A stretch of DNA of 64,000 nt from JAUYQR01 sp050632395 (GCF_050632395.1 NZ_CP192600.1:2728001-2792000), one strand, 5' to 3'; shown: positions 26,409 through 36,969, counted from the first letter of the stretch. Numbers and translations are program-made. Notes: a model not told the origin generated them from the sequence alone.

Positions 26409-27020
26409 TCAGAGCATGCCTTCTGCCTTCATCGCCGCCTGCACCGCCGGACGCTCTGCAACACGCTCGCGCAACGCCACGATCAATGGAAAGCGCGAAA
26501 GATCATGGCCCATACCCTTCGACCAGCCACTGATGGTGAAAAGGTACCCGTCCGCCAGCGTGTAGCCCGTGGTCACCAGATACTCCCGCCCATCCGCCAG
26601 CAGCCCCTCGATCCACGAAAGCTTGGCGTCGATCACGGCGAACTGTGCCTGGCGCGCCTCGTCGCTCAGTCCTGGGCGGAACAACGGGCCGTAGCCGGTC
26701 TTGTGCAACTCGCCCCCGATGAAGTTCATCGCCTCCTGCATCCGGGCCCGCTCCAGCGTGCCGACCGCCGGCGCCACCCCTGCCCCTCCAACGCTGTCGG
26801 CGACATATTGCATGATCGCCACCCCTTCGGTCAGCACCACGCCCGGCTCGATTTCCAGCGCGGGAACCGAACCCTTGGGGTTGGCCTTGCGGAAATCGCT
26901 GCCATCCGCCGTGGTCTTGGCGCGCAAGTCCACCCGCTCTGCCGAGAATGGCGTGCCGGCGTCGTGAAGCGCAATGTGGCAGGCAAGCGAGCACGTGCCA
27001 GGGGTGTAATAAAGCTTCAT
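26409..27020 (-). CDS. Glutathione S-transferase, beta-class-like
   Basis: A 203-residue GST. The N-terminal thioredoxin-like domain starts MKLYYTPGTCSLACHIALHDAG, where the Cys at position 10 is the residue that defines beta-class bacterial enzymes. The cis-Pro segment GSVPALEIEPGVVLTEGVAIMQYVAD binds glutathione, and a helical domain follows with LADGYLFTISGW. The start at 27020 is preceded by GAGAGGA. No neighbours hint at a substrate, so detoxification or peroxide defence is a family-level guess. Confidence 0.88.
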   Translation of the reverse strand: MKLYYTPGTCSLACHIALHDAGTPFSAERVDLRAKTTADGSDFRKANPKGSVPALEIEPGVVLTEGVAIMQYVADSVGGAGVAPAVGTLERARMQEAMNFIGGELHKTGYGPLFRPGLSDEARQAQFAVIDAKLSWIEGLLADGREYLVTTGYTLADGYLFTISGWSKGMGHDLSRFPLIVALRERVAERPAVQAAMKAEGML

Positions 27021-27236
27021 CAGGTGTTTTCCTCTCATGGCCCGACTGCGCCGGGCCTCCGCTGCCGCCCATCTATCCTGCCGCACCGGGGTTGTCCCGG
27101 CCTACCAACCGCCAATTCTCGCGCAGACACCGTGCTTTTTTGTCGATTATTGTGAAAGTTGCGCAGACGCCAACCTTGCGGCAATAAATGTTCAAGATTA
27201 CCCGCCATCTGCGACACTTTCTGTTTGCAAATCCCA

Positions 27237-27265
27237 TTGACGCCCGGCATACCGCCCCCTAAGTT
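27237..27265 (+). promoter_or_regulatory. Sigma-70-type promoter candidate for the ilvBN leader
   Basis: TTGACG at 27237-27242 and TAAGTT at 27260-27265 with a 17-base spacer. Transcription would begin about 27272, some 20 bases before the leader-peptide start, exactly as an attenuated operon needs. Confidence 0.55.
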
Positions 27266-27291
27266 CCATCCGAACGCGAGGGGAGCGGCTT

Positions 27292-27339
27292 ATGGCCCGG
27301 ATTCTTGTCATCGTAGGAAGGACGCGCATGGGCCGGTAA
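27292..27339 (+). CDS. ilvBN leader peptide, 15 residues
   Basis: A tiny reading frame encoding MARILVIVGRTRMGR. Five consecutive codons, at positions 4-8, specify Ile, Leu, Val, Ile and Val, the end products of the pathway run by the next genes. A GGGGAG ribosome site lies 6 bases upstream. Ribosome stalling at these codons when branched-chain aminoacyl-tRNAs are scarce would favour the antiterminator described at 27324. The frame is too short for standard gene finders. Function is inferred from position, codon content and RNA folds. Confidence 0.8.
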   Translation: MARILVIVGRTRMGR

Positions 27340-27393
27340 CGGTTTGACCATTCAGGTTCCCATGCGCCCCCGATTGAAACCCGGGGGCTTTTT
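27324..27393 (+). terminator. ilvBN transcription attenuator: antiterminator and terminator hairpins
   Basis: The terminator stem GCCCCCG (27366-27372) with CGGGGGC (27382-27388) is followed by TTTTT (27389-27393). A competing stem GCGCATGGG (27324-27332) with CCCATGCGC (27359-27367) shares two bases with the terminator's left arm and would block it sterically. The left arm of the competing stem overlaps the end of the leader frame, so a ribosome reaching the leader stop (27337) masks it and lets the terminator form. This is the classical translation-coupled attenuation layout. Confidence 0.8.
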
Positions 27394-27416
27394 GTTGCGC
27401 GAAGGAGAGAGAAGTC

Positions 27417-29171
<1,755 letters not shown>

Positions 29172-29178
29172 GCTGGCG

Positions 29179-29224
29179 GAGCGGGGGCCAGCCCCCGCGC
29201 CCCCGGGATATTTTTCGACAGATG
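29179..29224 (+). repeat. GC-rich hairpin element between ilvB and ilvN
   Basis: GCGGGGGC (29181-29188) pairs with GCCCCCGC (29191-29198) and is followed by GCCCCCGGGATATTTTT and an A-rich stretch. From memory, similar hairpin plus GGGATATTT strings recur between genes in many Rhodobacteraceae. Only this copy is in the window. It might act as a processing or partial termination site that sets the ilvB to ilvN ratio. Confidence 0.45.
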
Positions 29225-29237
29225 AAAGGGGTGCGCT

Positions 29238-29798
29238 ATGGCGCCGCTAAATATCAAGAAAGGCTCGTCGAGCCACTCGGCCTACGACCTGCGCGACCCG
29301 AACGCCGAGGTGATCGAACAGCACACGCTGGCCGTCATCGTCGACAACGAAAGCGGCGTTCTGGCCCGTGTGATCGGGCTTTTCTCCGGGCGCGGTTACA
29401 ACATCGACAGCCTGACCGTGGCCGAGGTGGACCATGAAGGCCACAAGAGCCGCATCACCATCGTCACACGTGGCACGCCGCAGGTGATCGACCAGATCGA
29501 GGCGCAGTTGCGCCGCATGGTTCCGGTGCATGACGTGCATGACCTGACCGCAGAAGGGCCGTCGGTGCAGCGCGAACTCGCGCTCTTCAAGGTGGCGGGC
29601 AAAGGCGCTGCCCGCGTCGAAGCCCTGCAACTGGCCGAGATCTTCCGCGCCAATGTGGTGGACAGCACGCTGGAAAGCTTCGTGTTCGAGATGACCGGCA
29701 CGCCCGAAAAGATCGACGCCTTCGCCGACCTGATGCGCCCCCTTGGCCTGCTGGAAATCGCCCGGACCGGCGTTGCCGCGCTGGCCCGCGGCGTCTAG
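29238..29798 (+). CDS. ilvN: Acetolactate synthase, small (regulatory) subunit
   Basis: Regulatory partner of IlvB that stimulates catalysis and confers valine feedback inhibition. The 186 residues contain an N-terminal ACT domain (HTLAVIVDNESGVLARVIGLFSGRGYNIDSL) and the C-terminal ALS_ss_C domain. The Asn and Gly of the ACT domain that bind valine are present. AAAGGGG precedes the ATG. It lies 66 bases after ilvB across a GC-rich hairpin. Its TAG overlaps the cfa stop as a shared CTAG. Confidence 0.94.
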   Translation: MAPLNIKKGSSSHSAYDLRDPNAEVIEQHTLAVIVDNESGVLARVIGLFSGRGYNIDSLTVAEVDHEGHKSRITIVTRGTPQVIDQIEAQLRRMVPVHDVHDLTAEGPSVQRELALFKVAGKGAARVEALQLAEIFRANVVDSTLESFVFEMTGTPEKIDAFADLMRPLGLLEIARTGVAALARGV

Positions 29799-31003
29799 GT
29801 GTTGCTCGGCGCGTAAAGGTAATCGCGCGTCACAGGCACCGTGTAGCGGCCCTTGGCAAGGTGCAACTGGTGGATCACCAGATGCGCCTCTGAAAAGCTC
29901 AGCTCGGCCGATTGCAGGTAATAGCGCCACATCCGGAGGAAGCGGTCGTCCTGCAACTGCCGGATGCGGTCGATGTTGCGATCGAACCGCTTCAGCCATT
30001 CCTGCAAGGTGCGCTCGTAATGCCCGCGCCACACTTCGAGGTCGGCAAGGATCATCCCGGTCTTTTCCACCACCCGCATCGCCTCGGATACCGCCGGGCA
30101 ATAGGCGCCCGGAAAGATATACTTGTTGAACCACGGCGAGATCGTATTGGGCGGTGACCAGCGCCCGATATAATGGATCAGCGCCACGCCATCGGGCGTC
30201 AGGATATCGGAGACCTTCTGGAAATAGGTCCGCAGATGCGGCAGCCCGACATGTTCCATCATGCCGACCGACACCACCCGATCAAAGCTTTCGCCGACGT
30301 CACGGTAGTCCTGCAGGCGAAACTCCACTTGATCGGTCAGCCCCGCCTCTGCCGCGCGGCGCCGCGCCTCTGCCAATTGCACCTGAGACAGGGTCACGCC
30401 AACCACTTGCACCCCGTGATCGCGCGCCAGCGTAATCGCCAGAGTGCCGAATCCACAGCCGATATCCAGCACCCGCATCCCCGGCTTCAGCAGAAGCTTA
30501 GCGCCGATATGCGCCATCTTGGCAGTCTGCGCCTCTTCCAGCGTCATCTCGGGTCGACGGAAATAGGCGCAGGTATATTGCTTCGTCTCGCCCAGAAAGA
30601 GGTCATAAAGCTCTTCCGAGATGTCGTAGTGATGCGCCACATTGCGGCGCGCGATCCCGACATGGTTCCAGATCGACCAGGATTTCATCCGCCCCGCCAG
30701 CGCGGCGATCTGCTTGAACGGTGGCCAGACCTTGCGACCGCGCGCATTGCGCAAGCCAAAGGTGATCAGACTGCGGATATCATCGTTCGCGATGGTCAAC
30801 CGACCGTCCATATAGGCTTCGCCCATAGTCAGGTCCGGGCGCATGAAAAATTTCCGCGAAAACGTCGGATCGTGCAGCGTGACAGCCACATCCGGTCCGC
30901 CGCCCGGCCCGATGTGGTGCGTCACACCATCCGGCAATGTAAGGTGTATAGTGCCGGTGCGAACACCGACGCGAAGGAAGGCAACAAGCAACCGGTCCCA
31001 CAT
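29795..31003 (-). CDS. cfa: Cyclopropane-fatty-acyl-phospholipid synthase family protein
   Basis: SAM-dependent enzyme that methylenates cis double bonds of membrane phospholipids, or a related mycolic-acid-type methyltransferase. Of the 402 residues, the first 110 form the lipid-binding domain (HDPTFSRKFFMRPDLTMGEAYMDGRL) and the rest the Rossmann domain with VLDIGCGFGTLAITLA. The family motif YTCAYFRRPEMTLEEAQ is present, as is VSVGMMEHVG. Single gene, convergent with ilvN. Whether the product is cyclopropane or methylated lipid is not readable. Confidence 0.88.
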   Translation of the reverse strand: MWDRLLVAFLRVGVRTGTIHLTLPDGVTHHIGPGGGPDVAVTLHDPTFSRKFFMRPDLTMGEAYMDGRLTIANDDIRSLITFGLRNARGRKVWPPFKQIAALAGRMKSWSIWNHVGIARRNVAHHYDISEELYDLFLGETKQYTCAYFRRPEMTLEEAQTAKMAHIGAKLLLKPGMRVLDIGCGFGTLAITLARDHGVQVVGVTLSQVQLAEARRRAAEAGLTDQVEFRLQDYRDVGESFDRVVSVGMMEHVGLPHLRTYFQKVSDILTPDGVALIHYIGRWSPPNTISPWFNKYIFPGAYCPAVSEAMRVVEKTGMILADLEVWRGHYERTLQEWLKRFDRNIDRIRQLQDDRFLRMWRYYLQSAELSFSEAHLVIHQLHLAKGRYTVPVTRDYLYAPSNT

Positions 31004-31072
31004 GACAGCCTCGTCGTGACATGGCCGCTGACGACCACGATACGCTCAACGCGGCTTTCTTGCAACGGTTCC

Positions 31073-31831
31073 CTACTTTCCGCTGAACCGGGCCGGGCGC
31101 TTTTCCAAAAACGCGGCCGCCCCCTCACGGAAATCTTCCGTCGCCCCGCAGTCGCCCTGCAGCCGCGCCTCCAGTGCCAGTTGTGCGGCAAGGTCACGCT
31201 CGAAACTGCCCTTCAGCGCGGTCTTCAGCGCCTTTAGCGCCACGGTCGGCCCATTGGCCAACTGCGCCGCGCGTGCGGCAACCACGGCATGGAACTCCGC
31301 GTCCGGCACCGCCTCCCAGATCATCCCCCAGTCGGCCGCCTGCCGCGCGCTGATCCGGTCGGCAAACATCGCCGCCCCCATCGCACGCGCCATCCCCACC
31401 AGACGCGGCAGCACATACGTGCCGCCTGCGTCCGGGATCAGCCCGATCCGGGTGAACGCCTGAATGAAACTGGCGCTTTCCGCCGCGATCACCACGTCGC
31501 AGGCCAGCGCAAGGTTCGCCCCAGCCCCCGCCGCCGTGCCATTGACCGCCGCGATCACCGGAACCGGCGCCTCGGTGATCGCCATCAGCATCGGCACATA
31601 TTCATCGCGAAGCACAGCCTCGACGTCCAGATTGCCGGCATCCGTCAGGTCCTGCCCCGAACAGAACGCGCGCCCCTCGCCGGTCAGCACGATCCCGCGC
31701 CCGCCATGCGCCGCCCTCAAGGCCGCGGTCAACTCGGCCCGCATCTGGCACGACAGCGCGTTCATCACCTGCGGCCGATCAAGGGTGATAGTCGTCACCC
31801 CGCCCGCCTCGCTGACCCGGATCGTCTGCAT
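31073..31831 (-). CDS. Enoyl-CoA hydratase/isomerase, PaaG-like
   Basis: Crotonase-fold enzyme of about 252 residues. The oxyanion-hole strand reads GRAFCSGQDL and the second signature is GLIPDAGGTYVLPRLVGMARA, with Asp where hydratases usually have Glu, as in PaaG (epoxyphenylacetyl-CoA isomerase). No other phenylacetate genes are nearby, so the substrate is open. Two ATG codons occur in tandem; I take the second (31831), 7 bases after GGAGG. It follows ccmH by 63 bases on the same strand. Confidence 0.82.
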   Translation of the reverse strand: MQTIRVSEAGGVTTITLDRPQVMNALSCQMRAELTAALRAAHGGRGIVLTGEGRAFCSGQDLTDAGNLDVEAVLRDEYVPMLMAITEAPVPVIAAVNGTAAGAGANLALACDVVIAAESASFIQAFTRIGLIPDAGGTYVLPRLVGMARAMGAAMFADRISARQAADWGMIWEAVPDAEFHAVVAARAAQLANGPTVALKALKTALKGSFERDLAAQLALEARLQGDCGATEDFREGAAAFLEKRPARFSGK

Positions 31832-31894
31832 CATCGCCCCTCCGTTTGCCCCGACCATAGCCGCAGCGCTGAACGGACCAACCGCAACGTCGCG

Positions 31895-32338
31895 TCAATC
31901 CTTCAGGATTTCCCGCAGCCGCGCCTCGTCGCTGTCGCTCAGCGCAGCTTCCGGCGTGCCCACCCTGCGCCGCTGCGTCGCCACTGCGATACCAAGTCCC
32001 GCCAGTAACAAGGCCGGCCCCGCCAGCCACAGGATCAGGTTCGACCCCTCGGGCCGTGGGTTGAACAGCACAAACTCGCCGTAGCGATCGACGATGTAAT
32101 CAATGACTTCCTCGTCGCTGTCGCCCGCCACCAACCGCTCGCGGATGATGATGCGCAGGTCGCGGCTGATCGGTGCCACGCTGTCGTCGATGGTTTCGCC
32201 CTGACACACCGGGCAGCGTATATCGCGGCTGATCGCGCGCGCCCGCGCCTCAAGCACCGGATCGGGCAGGATCTCGTCCGGCTGCACCGCCATCGCGGGG
32301 CCTGCCAGCAGCGCCAGCATCACCACCAGCCACTTCAT
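31895..32338 (-). CDS. ccmH: Cytochrome c maturation protein CcmH
   Basis: Membrane-anchored thiol protein that keeps apocytochrome c cysteines reduced for haem ligation by CcmF. The 147 residues start with a signal peptide (KWLVVMLALLAGPAMA), carry the redox motif RCPVCQG and end in one membrane helix and a short basic tail. The usual motif is LRCxxCQ. Its ATG overlaps the ccmF stop by 4 bases (ATGA), so the two are made together. The other System I genes (ccmA-E, ccmG, ccmI) are not in the window. Confidence 0.92.
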   Translation of the reverse strand: MKWLVVMLALLAGPAMAVQPDEILPDPVLEARARAISRDIRCPVCQGETIDDSVAPISRDLRIIIRERLVAGDSDEEVIDYIVDRYGEFVLFNPRPEGSNLILWLAGPALLLAGLGIAVATQRRRVGTPEAALSDSDEARLREILKD

Positions 32339-34311
32339 TCCGCCGGCACCCCGACCGCCGCCGCCACCTTGCGCGCCCCGGCAGCCACCCGGTAGCGCCG
32401 GTCGCTCAACGACAGGAACCCGCCCAGCGCCATCAGGATCGCCCCGCCCCACAACCAGTTCGCGAATGGCTCCACGTAGCTGCGCACCGCCCAGCCGCCA
32501 TCCTTCTGCGGATCACCGATCACCAGATAGATGTCGCGCAGGAAACCATAGTCGATCGCGGCCTCGGTCGTCGGCATCCCCGCCACCGGATAGATCCGCT
32601 TTTCCGGGAACAGCTGCGCCACTTCAGACCCGCCGCGCATCACCGTCATGTCCGCCATGGTCGACACGTAGTTCGGCCCCTGAACCTCGTTCACCGCGTT
32701 CAGCGTCACCTCATAGCGACCAAGCGGGAAGGATTCTCCGATCTGGAGAATGCGAATATCCTCGACCTTCCACGCGTTCATCGCCGCCACCGCAAAGACC
32801 GTGATGCCCAACCCCGAATGCGCGGTCATCTTGCCCCAGTCGGCACGCGGCAACCGCGTCAGACGCGCCAGCCGCTCCGCCACATCGCCGCGCCCGGTGC
32901 GCGACCAGATGTCGGTCAGGGCGCCAAATACCACCCAAGCGCCCAGCGCCGCGCCCACCGGCCCCAGCGCCGACCGCCCGGTTTGCATCGCAAAGGCAAG
33001 GCCCCCCAAGGCCACCGCCAGCAGCGCGGCCCCCCAAAGCGACCGCAGGTTCCGGCTCGCATCCGCCCGCTTCCAGGCCAGCATCGCACCAAGGGGCAGG
33101 ATAAGCGCCAAACCCACGAAGAACGGCGTGAAGGCCGCGTTGAAGAACGGCTCCCCCACGCTCATCGTCCGCCCCAGCAACATTTCCGCCACCAACGGCC
33201 AGATTGTCCCGATAAACACAACAAACGCCGACACCGCGAGCAGGATGTTGTTCGCAATCAGCGCGCTTTCCCGGCTGACCACTGCAAACAGCCCCTTCGC
33301 CTCCATCGCGCTTGCACGCAGCATGAACAGCAAAAGCGCGCCCCCGGTGAACACCCCAAGGATCATCAGGATGAACACGCCCCGCTCCGGGTCATTGGCA
33401 AAGGCATGGACCGACGTGATCACCCCCGACCGCACGATGAACGTGCCGATCAGGCTGAACCCGAACGCCATGATCGCCAGCAAGATCGTCCACGCCTTCA
33501 GGCTTTCGCGCTTTTCCACAACGATAGCTGAATGCAACAGCGCCGCCGAAAGCAGCCACGGCATGAAACTTGCGTTTTCCACTGGGTCCCAGAACCAGAA
33601 CCCGCCCCAACCAAGCTCGTAATAGGCCCACCACGACCCCAGCGCGATGCCGATGGTCAGGAAAACCCAGGCCGCCAGCGTCCACGGCCGCACCCAACGC
33701 GCCCAAGCCGCATCAACCCGGCCTTCGATCAGCGCTGCCACCGCAAAGCTGAACGCCATGCTCAGGCCCACGTAGCCAAGGTACAGAAACGGCGGATGAA
33801 ACGCCAAGCCGGGGTCTTGCAGCAACGGGTTCAGATCCTGCCCGTTCATCGGCGGCACGTCCAGCCGCGAAAACGGGTTCGACGTGAACAGCATGAACAA
33901 CAGGAACGCGACCCCGATCATCCCCTGCACTGAAATCACCCGAGCCTTCAGCGTGTCGGGCAGGTTCGACCCGAACCGCGCCACCGCCGCGCCATAGACC
34001 GCAAGGATCAGCACCCACAGCAGAAGCGAGCCTTCGTGGTTCCCCCAGACGCCGGAGATCTTGTACAGCATCGGCTTGTCGGTGTGCGAATTCGCCGTCA
34101 CCACGCTCAGCGAAAAGTCTGATACCACAAAGGCATAGGTCAGCGCCGCAAAGGCAAACGCCACCAGCAAAAGCTGGATCACCGCCGCAGGTTCCCCCAC
34201 CGCCATCATCCGCGTATCCCGCCGCCAAGCCCCCCACATCGGCAGGGTGGATTGGATGACAGCAACCGAAAGCGCCAGAACCAGCGCGAAGTGACCAAGT
34301 TCGACGATCAT
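32335..34311 (-). CDS. ccmF: Haem lyase CcmF, cytochrome c biogenesis
   Basis: Large membrane protein that ligates haem to apocytochrome c in System I. About 658 residues with roughly 15 hydrophobic segments. The WWD-type haem-handling signature is WAYYELGWGGFWFWDPVENASFMPWL, preceded by GSLLLWVLIL and the conserved His residues in NHEGS and around AFHPPFLYLGYVG. I place the start at 34311, where GGAG precedes ATG by 6 bases; a TTG four codons upstream is also possible. Coupled to ccmH. Confidence 0.94.
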   Translation of the reverse strand: MIVELGHFALVLALSVAVIQSTLPMWGAWRRDTRMMAVGEPAAVIQLLLVAFAFAALTYAFVVSDFSLSVVTANSHTDKPMLYKISGVWGNHEGSLLLWVLILAVYGAAVARFGSNLPDTLKARVISVQGMIGVAFLLFMLFTSNPFSRLDVPPMNGQDLNPLLQDPGLAFHPPFLYLGYVGLSMAFSFAVAALIEGRVDAAWARWVRPWTLAAWVFLTIGIALGSWWAYYELGWGGFWFWDPVENASFMPWLLSAALLHSAIVVEKRESLKAWTILLAIMAFGFSLIGTFIVRSGVITSVHAFANDPERGVFILMILGVFTGGALLLFMLRASAMEAKGLFAVVSRESALIANNILLAVSAFVVFIGTIWPLVAEMLLGRTMSVGEPFFNAAFTPFFVGLALILPLGAMLAWKRADASRNLRSLWGAALLAVALGGLAFAMQTGRSALGPVGAALGAWVVFGALTDIWSRTGRGDVAERLARLTRLPRADWGKMTAHSGLGITVFAVAAMNAWKVEDIRILQIGESFPLGRYEVTLNAVNEVQGPNYVSTMADMTVMRGGSEVAQLFPEKRIYPVAGMPTTEAAIDYGFLRDIYLVIGDPQKDGGWAVRSYVEPFANWLWGGAILMALGGFLSLSDRRYRVAAGARKVAAAVGVPAE

Positions 34312-34467
34312 GCCCATCTCCAATGTTGCGATGATGATAGGCTCTCAGCCGCCCAGTTGAAAGGTGCTGCGCCCTTCCGTCGCGCAGATGTCAGCGAACC
34401 TTGGCAGCACCGGCCGCCAAGGCGCACTGCTGCTCCCGTCCCCTCGAAGGGGCTGCGGGTGGCTGCG

Positions 34468-34902
34468 TCAGCGCCGCCCCGCCTTGCGCGTGCTAAGCAG
34501 GAGGTTCGTTTCCGACGTCGTCACCCCCTCAAGGTTGCGGATGCGCATGATCGTCTCGTCCAGTTCCTGCAACGTCTGCGTGCCCAGTTCCGCGATCAGG
34601 TCCCAACGGCCATTGGTCGAATGTACCGCCTGCACCGTCGGCATCCCTTGCAACCGCGCCATGATCCGCTCCGCGCCCCGGCCCTCGATGCCAATCAGGA
34701 TCAGCCCGCGCACCGGGGCCGCGCTGACATCGGCCCGCGTTACCACCGTGAACCCGGCAATCTCGCCGCGCTCGGCCAACCGCTCCATCCGCGCCCGCAC
34801 GGTGGCGCGGCTCAGGCCCAGCCGCTCGGCCAGTTCCGACAGCGCCGCCCGCCCGTCACGTCTCAACTCCGCGATCAGCCGCAAGTCGGTATCGTCCATC
34901 AT
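34468..34902 (-). CDS. Lrp/AsnC-family transcriptional regulator
   Basis: A 144-residue regulator with an N-terminal helix-turn-helix (LIAELRRDGRAALSELAERLGLSRATVRARMERLAERGEI) and a C-terminal RAM ligand-binding domain. It is divergent from arginase and ornithine cyclodeaminase across 110 bases, the standard position for a regulator that senses arginine or ornithine and switches on its neighbours. Members in this position in Rhizobiales and Rhodobacterales (ArcR/OtaR-like) activate arginine catabolism; that role is inferred here. The RAM domain cannot reveal its ligand. Confidence 0.85.
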   Translation of the reverse strand: MMDDTDLRLIAELRRDGRAALSELAERLGLSRATVRARMERLAERGEIAGFTVVTRADVSAAPVRGLILIGIEGRGAERIMARLQGMPTVQAVHSTNGRWDLIAELGTQTLQELDETIMRIRNLEGVTTSETNLLLSTRKAGRR

Positions 34903-35012
34903 GCGCAAATTCCCCGCCGTTTCGCACAACACGCTATACGAACCGACAATAACGCCGCTAGGATTTGCCGCAAGCCGGAACCATCCTCGCCCCGATCAAA
35001 GGAGCCTGCCCT

Positions 35013-35936
35013 ATGTCCAAGACCATCCTCATCGGCGCCCCCGTCGACAGCGGCCAACGTCGCCCCGGCTGCCTGATGGGCCCTGCCGCCTTCCGCGTGG
35101 CTGGCCTGACGCAGGCGATCAGCGATCTTGGCCATCTGGTGCAGGACTGGGGCGATCTCCCGATCCCCGAGGTCGACCCGGTTGCACACCCCAACCCCGC
35201 CGTCCATTCCCTCGCCGAAACACTCTACTGGACCGATGCCTTGGCCGACAAGGTCGACGACGCGCTCTCCGAAGACGGCTTCCCCATCATCCTTGGCGGT
35301 GACCACTCTCTCGCCCTCGGCTCCGTTGCAGGCGCCGCCGCCTATGCCGACCGTCACGGCCGCCCCCTTTACCTCATCTGGCTCGACGCGCATTCCGATT
35401 TCCACACGCCGATGACCACCACCTCGGGCAATCTCCACGGGACACCCCTTGCCTACATCGCCGGGCGCGACGGCTTCGACGCCTTCCCGCCCTTCCCCGC
35501 ACCCCTGCCGCCCGATCACATCTGCATGTTCGGCATCCGCTCCGTCGATCCCGCCGAACACGCCGCCATGCTGCAGCACGACATCGCCATCAACGACATG
35601 CGCACCCTCGACGAACGCGGCATCATCGCCCCCTTGCGCGAATTCCTCGACCGTGTGCGCGCCGATGGCGGGATGCTGCACGTCTCGCTGGACGTCGATT
35701 TCCTCGACCCCCTGATCGCCCCCGCTGTGGGCACCACCGTCCCCGGCGGCACCACCTTCCGCGAGGCGCATCTCGTCATGGAACTCCTCCACGAAAGCGA
35801 TCTCGTCACCTCGCTCGACCTCGTCGAGCTCAACCCCTTCCTCGACGACCGCGGCATGACCGCCCGCCTGATGGTCGACCTCGTCGGAAGCCTGATGGGT
35901 AAAAAGGTCTTCGACCGCCCGACACGGAGCAAATGA
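35013..35936 (+). CDS. rocF: Arginase
   Basis: Manganese enzyme hydrolysing L-arginine to ornithine and urea. The 307 residues hold the three ureohydrolase metal motifs: GGDHSLALGS, LIWLDAHSDFHTP and SLDVDFLDP, followed by GTTVPGGTTFREAH. An AAAGGAG ribosome site supports the ATG at 35013 over an earlier in-frame one at 34965. Its TGA is immediately followed by the ATG of ornithine cyclodeaminase, so the pair converts arginine to proline. Confidence 0.94.
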   Translation: MSKTILIGAPVDSGQRRPGCLMGPAAFRVAGLTQAISDLGHLVQDWGDLPIPEVDPVAHPNPAVHSLAETLYWTDALADKVDDALSEDGFPIILGGDHSLALGSVAGAAAYADRHGRPLYLIWLDAHSDFHTPMTTTSGNLHGTPLAYIAGRDGFDAFPPFPAPLPPDHICMFGIRSVDPAEHAAMLQHDIAINDMRTLDERGIIAPLREFLDRVRADGGMLHVSLDVDFLDPLIAPAVGTTVPGGTTFREAHLVMELLHESDLVTSLDLVELNPFLDDRGMTARLMVDLVGSLMGKKVFDRPTRSK

Positions 35937-36965
35937 ATGCTGAACCTCGTCCCCTTCGTCTCCGTCGACCACATGATGAAACTGGTCCATCACATCGGCA
36001 TCGAACGTGTCCTCACCGACCTCGCGGCCGAGATCGAGGCCGATTTCCGCCGCTGGCCCGAATTCGACAAGACCCCCCGCATCGCCAGCCATTCCGACGT
36101 CGGTGTGATCGAACTGATGCCCACCTCGGATGGCGAAACCTACGGCTTCAAATACGTGAACGGCCACCCCTCGAACATGAGCCGCGGCCTGCAAACCGTT
36201 ACGGCCTTTGGACTTTTGGCCGATGTAGCCACCGGCTACCCGCTTCTCCTCAGCGAAATGACCATCCTGACCGCCCTGCGCACGGCCGCCACCTCAGCGA
36301 TGGCCGCCCGCCACCTCGCCCCGCCGAACGCGACCACGATGGCCATCATCGGCAACGGTGCCCAAGCCGAATTCCAGGCCCTCGCGTTCAAGGCGATCTG
36401 CGGCGTCACCCATATCCGCCTTTACGACATCGACCCCGCCGCCACCGCCAAATGTGCCCGCAACCTCGCCGGTCGCGGCCTGACCGTCACCCCCTGCACC
36501 ACCGCCGAAGGTGCCATCCTCGGCGCCCAGATCATCACCACCGTAACCGCCGACAAGCAACTCGCCACCATCCTGACCGACAACATGGTCGGCTCCGGCG
36601 TCCACATCAACGGCGTCGGCGGCGACTGCCCCGGCAAGACCGAACTGCACCGCGACATCCTCCTGCGCTCCACCATCTTCGTCGAATATCCACCCCAAAC
36701 GCGCATCGAGGGCGAGATCCAGCAGCTTGCCCCCGACCACCCCGTCACCGAACTGTGGCAAGTCATCGCAGGCACCGCACCCGGTCGCACCGCGCCCGCC
36801 GAGGTCACCCTCTTCGACAGCGTCGGCTTCGCGATCGAGGATTTCTCGGCCCTGCGCTACATCCGTGCCCAGCTTGCCGCCACCGGCCTTGCCCAGCAGC
36901 TTGATATGATCGCCGACCCCGACGATCCGCGCGACCTGTTCGGGATGCTTCTGCGTGCTGCATAG
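35937..36965 (+). CDS. ocd: Ornithine cyclodeaminase
   Basis: NAD-dependent enzyme converting ornithine to proline and ammonia; mu-crystallin fold. The 342 residues include the N-terminal MLNLVPFVSVDHMMKLV, the NAD-binding TTMAIIGNGAQAEFQALAF and GVGGDCPGKTELHRDIL, with the catalytic Asp in that region. The start directly abuts the arginase stop. With arginase it lets arginine serve as nitrogen and proline source; the released urea would need urease from elsewhere. Confidence 0.93.
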   Translation: MLNLVPFVSVDHMMKLVHHIGIERVLTDLAAEIEADFRRWPEFDKTPRIASHSDVGVIELMPTSDGETYGFKYVNGHPSNMSRGLQTVTAFGLLADVATGYPLLLSEMTILTALRTAATSAMAARHLAPPNATTMAIIGNGAQAEFQALAFKAICGVTHIRLYDIDPAATAKCARNLAGRGLTVTPCTTAEGAILGAQIITTVTADKQLATILTDNMVGSGVHINGVGGDCPGKTELHRDILLRSTIFVEYPPQTRIEGEIQQLAPDHPVTELWQVIAGTAPGRTAPAEVTLFDSVGFAIEDFSALRYIRAQLAATGLAQQLDMIADPDDPRDLFGMLLRAA

Positions 36966-36969
36966 AAAA

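Noticed and set aside
26169..27155. 328-codon plus-strand frame over the GST gene
   Set aside because: GST is clearly encoded on the minus strand; the plus-strand product has no domain and no ribosome site.
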